A DNA stretch of 64,000 nucleotides, taken from Hofstenia miamia (lineage: Eukaryota > Xenacoelomorpha > Acoela). Made by a program: the position numbers and the translations under genes. Under the pieces are notes generated by a model, which was not told the origin of the DNA, searched no databases, and saw only the letters and a program-made list of their open reading frames with translations. The DNA is taken from positions 887,194 through 951,193 of the forward strand of contig SCFE01000095.1 in NCBI GenBank assembly GCA_004352715.1. Direction: 5' to 3'. Numbering within the stretch: the first letter of the stretch is position 1; each line of letters opens with the position of its first letter. This document shows positions 59,105 to 64,000 of this stretch, in pieces.

Positions 59105-61225
59105 TTATATACATGAACATAAAGAAAAATATACTATTTGTTTTAAGTGAATCAACCTGGTAATTATGTGATAAAATTATAATAGAGTTAATGCTGCTTG
59201 GATTAACATTTGTCTTTGCATTAGATGTAATTATAAAACTCAATGAGCGTATGAAATTAAACAAATAATTTTATAGTGTCATTGTTAAAGATGCGGTGGT
59301 AGTAAATTAATGGAAATGCATTTCAACAATATATTTTGCTCATGTTTGTTAGTAACTTATTTTAATATAATATCGTGAATGTATTTTTTTAATTATTCTC
59401 ACATTCTATAACAAATTTTCACATTTACGTAATCAATTAAGATTCAATAGTTGGAAAGTTTTCCATAGATGAGCTTCATAAACATGAACATGTTTGTGTG
59501 TTAGAAATGGCAAATCTTTGTTAATATTAAACTTATTTCTTTTTCAATGTCATTTTATAGATAATTCTAATATCAAGAAGCACTTTTCAGCAATGCTCAT
59601 TTCGTATATTGTGTACCTACAACTGCAAATTTATGATTACTTTCACCCTATTTGACCTTATGGGGATTTCCTAACAACCACTTCCCATTTAAGTTTTATA
59701 TTATTACCCAAAACACTGTGGAGCTTTTTCAGTGAGAGTTGGTGAATGATCCTAGTTTTTATTGGGTTCATAACCTCCACCTCTCTGCTATGTAACATTA
59801 TAATTAATAATGAAATGACTGGTCAGTTTATTTGAATTTAACTGCCTGAAAATAGTTAATAAATGATAATTGCTAACACTAACATTCAAATAACTTAATT
59901 TTAATTCTCTGTGCTGTTGGCTTACTGCTTCAACATTTGTTGTATTTTCCAAATTTCTCAACTTTTAGTTGCTTACTTGTCGCAACTTTTTCTTCTGATT
60001 TCCTAATACTCTAGATGACTTACCATACATTTTGAAACAAACATTGTCTCTTCTCAATGCCACTATTGGGTGAGGTTAATGAGTAACAATTTAATTCAAA
60101 GTTGTATTATGGAACGAATTTGGATTCTATCAAATGCACGTACACAATATTTTAATGTAAGAGCCCTCTGAGACTTCATTGCAATTAGAGTTATGGACTT
60201 ATGAGCGGATTCTTTTGGCGCCCGAGCCCGCTCGCATAAATCCATGTACAACGGTATAATATTTCATCTTAGCACTAATATTTTAAAAACAATTACTTCT
60301 GCAAAAAGTTGTACTGTTTGCAACTGACATTTAATAAAGTCAAACAGCAGAGGAAGCTGAAACAAAAATTTATTAACCAACAAAATCTAGTTGAATTATG
60401 ATAAATTTCATAAATGCGCAAGCCATGTCTCATCGTTTAACTCTTAATTACATGAGCGGATTATATTTCATCTCTATTATAATTATATTATTATTAAAAA
60501 CAAAATATTTGAATAAACTTGTATATTTCTAAAACAGCTTAGCGCATAAATGAGGAATTTATTTTAAAATAGCAGTTTTCGCTAAATTCTGCGAACAATT
60601 AATCTGATCTAACTGATATTAAAAATTAATCAAGAGAACGGGAAATGTTCCAAGAAGCCCACGAGGCTACGCAAGACAGTGAGAAGATTATTGTAGGAGT
60701 ATTCTTTTTGATATGTTTAGACAAAGGAAAGAAATAGCTTAAGAAGGACACCGAATTCTGTAACCCGGTAAGTCGACTACTGAGATCCATCGATTTGACA
60801 AGGATATTAAATAATAAACAATGGTTTTCTTCATGTCTAAAAATTCAGAGCAAAAATTGAATATATTTTGCACCAACCAAAACTATACGCCTCAAAGTCA
60901 CAGGTGCCATATTTTTAAATATTATTTCTACGTGTAACAACGACAGGGAAATATCACTAAAATAAAACGTTACTTCTAATTTAATAATTAATTAAAAATT
61001 ATAAAAGAATATGGATTAAAATTACGTATCAAAAACTCGAATTTTTTACTCTCTTGAAGCAAATGTCTTGAAAAGTGTTAGTATAATTGCATAACGCCAT
61101 CTAGCGAATGTCCATTGAGAGTTGTTTTGAAATGCCATTTGACAGAGGTCTGACTTTTAGTAAATATCCATTCCAACAAGGGAGTCAGTGAACGTGTCGC
61201 TCCCAGCAAAAAGGGATTGATTAAG
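59105..61225. other. No gene recognised
   Basis: AT-rich. A GC-richer hairpin-like patch lies at 60199-60236 (GAGCGG ... CCCGCTC). Confidence 0.5.
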
Positions 61226-61292
61226 ATGATTAAAAACTATTTAGCGATTTTCACCCTTTTCAATTTTCTTTACAGGGTACATTCAGATACAG
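61226..61292 (+). other. Candidate signal-peptide first exon or 17-nt microexon
   Basis: ATG at 61226 gives MIKNYLAIFTLFNFLYRVHS, signal-peptide-like, ending at a strong donor ACAG|GTAAGA (61292/61293). The hydrophobic codons also form a good polypyrimidine tract ending TTTCTTTACAG at 61275. A 17-nt exon 61276-61292 between good acceptor and donor is therefore equally possible. The next acceptor (TTCTTCGCAG, ending 61400) would give an immediate stop in the signal-peptide frame. A choice cannot be made from sequence. Confidence 0.3.
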
Positions 61293-61400
61293 GTAAGATT
61301 TTATTTTAATTTTGATTTCGAGTACCCAAAAAGTTTCGAATTTTTGAATAACTAATTATATATTTTTAATTTTCTTGTATTCAATTATTTTTCTTCGCAG

Positions 61401-64000
61401 GTGACTGATGTTAATTAGGAAAAATGGAATCGTCTCTTTAATAATTCGCTTTTATTGCAAATTAATTTACTCCACTAAGAGAATCGAGAATAGGAGAGCT
61501 ACTTAATTTCAAGTTATAACTAAGCTTACAAGGTGGCCGACGTTTTTAGTAAATTAATGAATTAAACGCTAAATTGATTAAAGAAATGAAATGAAATTCA
61601 TTAAATCTATTAAATTAAATTATACTATTATAATTATATATTATATAATTTCTTATTGTGCTTGCGTGAGCAAACTTGTAGTTGTTTATTGACTGCGGTG
61701 AAATAATTACACAATTTAGTTAACGTCATTTCTGCTGCTCAAATATAATTTAAATTGTTCTCTATTAATATTTTTGAAATAGTCATTTAAGACACCATTA
61801 TGATGACGAGTTTAGGAAATCGTTAATTTCCATTAAATCACTCATTAGAAAATAATACTGCCTAATTACTGGAAATTCTTTTTAATAAAGGAATTAATTA
61901 GTTTGTTAACACGTTAAAATAGGTCACATTTCGAGTCAAGTTGCTTCATTTAACACTGCCTATTCTATACTTCTGAAAAATTCAGACAAAAAAATTCGGC
62001 TAAAATTAAAAAACCGAATGAATTTAACTATTAATGCAATAAGAAAGTATTGCTGATTGTACCAAAACGCAAAACTATCTTTCGAAAAAAATATTTTAAG
62101 ACAAAAAGTTATTATATAGTAATCCCTTTTTATATTGACTGTTAAAAATGTGCATCTGTCTTGTATTACAGATATTTATGCATGCATAAAAGGGAGTACA
62201 ACAACTTCGATATTGTTAAAATTGGATGAGCTTAAAACTCATGAATAAAAACATTTTTGAACTCTGCATAAAAACACGTTTTGAAGATTTGGCATGTAAT
62301 GACGATCTACTGTAATTAGTAACCACAATAATAATTAAACGCAGTTCAATGCAGCACATTGCAATTAAAGGATTAGTGGTATTATGGAAAGTTTGACTAT
62401 ATCCGTGTAATATTCATTGCATTTAACTTGCACACCTGCAACCTGCAAGTCCAACTCTTATTATGCGTGCTGCTAAATGTTTCCAAATTGTTATTGTAAT
62501 TTTGTAGTCTTTGTTTTTTGGTTACGAGCTATTTACGTTGGCAAGGTTTGTTACTCTTTTAAATTGACATTGCTATGTGCAAAACATTTTATTGAAATCA
62601 ATATTGGTAATAAACTCTAGAAAAGTCATTAAATTGTAGTTACTGATCGATTAATATGATTAATTGATTAATAACTTTTCGGTAACAATTAGTTTTCCCG
62701 TTTTTTGTACCAATTTGGAGGTTCAATAAGAAAAACATAAAAACATGTTTTTTTACGGTTGAAAAATTTCTTAACTTCTTTTCTAAAATTTGTCTTAGAC
62801 ATACACCCTGAAAATCATATATATATATTTATGCCTAAATATTTATAGCTGTCCATCAGTGGATATAGAATACCACAATTAATTAATTAATCTCTTGATA
62901 TTCAAGTGTATATTCCAGTAACTAATTATTAGATTTATCGCTTAAAAAAACATTTATTGTTGATAAACAAAGTTTTTTCATATAAATAAGAGGGGCCGTA
63001 AGTAAAGTAGCTAAACTACGTCATATTTCCATTAATTAAGGAGAGATTCTTAATTGGGCTGAGAATATGTAAGAAGAAATGTTGCTTAAGATATTCTTAA
63101 ATATTTTATGGCTTCATGGCAGTGTTCACTCATAGGATACATCGATAAATGTTCACAAAACTTAATTCTTTTTTCCTTAATATATTACAAAACAACTGTC
63201 CGTTCCGAACTGACTTTCTAGTCACACTGTCAAGGTACAATGTACTCTAACTAGTTTTCTGGAGAATTTTTCTTTCATATAATGGAGACTAAAGGGAGTT
63301 AGTGTATAAAAATATTGTCTAGTCAGAATTTTATATCAATTTACACAGTTGTTAGCTTTTTACAAAATGCTATTTTTAATGTCACTGCGGTTTTGTGTGA
63401 TTTAAGCAAAAACTATTTATTAGCACTTTCCATTTAAAAAGTTCACTATGCAACGTGGCAGAAAAATGAGCGCCTTTTATTATATTATTTTTGTAAATTT
63501 ATTACTAGCAAATTTTATGTTTCTAGTAATTCATTTTTTATAGCAAGGAGTGTTTTTCATTCTGTGAATACACTTAATAACTCCACATAATTTTGTTTCA
63601 GGTATAAAACAGTGTATTTGAGTCTTAAGATTTAATTGCCTACACAGAAAAATAAACAGAGGTAGTTCTCCCAGGGTTATGCATTCATCTGCGAAAGGCA
63701 GCATGCGCATTTCTTTGAACGTGGCATTCACCGTCTAATATTTGTTTTATGGTTTAATCTTGGTTAAATAACTACTGACAGTTTATTAGAAAAGTTAGCT
63801 GCGAAGCATTGTTTAACTTAATTCTAAATGTAATAACTCTATTTATAAACTTGCATTCCCATAGTTTTGATAGACATTTAATTTAGAAACTGTAAGAACC
63901 AAACTAAGGCTCAAATTTATAAAAATATAGTCGCCTAATAAAATCTGCGAAAAGATATACTGCATTTGAGGCTGCATAATGGATTAGGCAGAATTTAGTA
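61401..64000. other. No secure gene
   Basis: AT-rich. A GC-richer 80-bp patch at 63655-63735 reads VNATFKEMRMLPFADECITL on the minus strand after an ATATTAG acceptor-like site; it might be an exon but has no good donor. Nothing else is supported. Confidence 0.4.

Noticed and set aside
40194-61105. CTCF-like GCCATCTGGTG (40197) and GCCATCTAGCG (61093)
   Set aside because: Single short matches are expected by chance and nothing else supports insulator sites.
1-64000. CRISPR array, bacterial promoters, rRNA or intact tRNA
   Set aside because: No regular spacer-repeat array and no such RNA gene seen on either strand.

Overview
This is an AT-rich invertebrate metazoan genome fragment (roughly 70% A+T by eye). 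It is dominated by decayed transposable elements, (TA)n microsatellites and assembly gaps, with very few host exons. There are spliced genes, CR1-like and other non-LTR retrotransposons, Penelope-like elements (PLEs), hAT and Tc1/mariner transposons. There is no bacterial operon structure and no CRISPR. The mix suggests an aquatic invertebrate, but the window does not fix the phylum.

Layout. 1-6556: two minus-strand copies of one CR1-like non-LTR retrotransposon. Copy A is long; copy B repeats its 5' half. They encode an SGNH-esterase-like ORF1, a hydrophobic leader with a 2A-like motif, an APE endonuclease and a reverse transcriptase (RT). 6555-8010: a (TAA)n tract, a tRNA-derived SINE-like segment, and a GC-richer plus-strand remnant of another non-LTR family. 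9219-9872: a mariner-like element with ~140-bp terminal inverted repeats. 11431-11667: a dispersed conserved repeat. 13.3-15.7 kb: further non-LTR remnants. 19.2-19.9 kb: a Tc1-like transposase relic. 20271-21377: a hAT element with an 8-bp target-site duplication (TSD) and a PLE fragment inside it. 22.2-24.2 kb: a CR1-like copy with an inverted 5' part. 26393-26689 (minus): a 98-codon globin-like reading frame. 29.45-30.22 kb and 18.16-18.43 kb: 3' ends of one retroelement family whose C-terminal domain looks restriction-endonuclease-like. 33650-34087: a hAT MITE with a perfect 8-bp TSD. 34.3-36.2 kb: a Ty3/gypsy gag relic next to a PLE with an inverted 5' part.

The clearest host gene is an EHD family membrane-remodelling ATPase on the minus strand. 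Its exons lie at 41217-41455, 39834-40059 and 38747-39196, and it runs into a 1000-N gap. Its G motifs are intact. The helical and EH-domain parts are not visible. Weaker host candidates are a two-exon 3' gene end at 58570-59104 (+) and a microexon or signal-peptide exon near 61.2-61.4 kb.

The right third has a 170-bp LTR-like unit (47923-48092), a PLE 3' end (50.8-51.1 kb), a 1.93-kb hAT element with a broken transposase (52305-54234), and a pair of identical 107-bp direct repeats bracketing another hAT-like element (55090-56496). Three isolated single Ns (572, 4778, 23863) each sit where a local sequence restarts, which points to unmerged assembly overlaps rather than biological tandem duplications.
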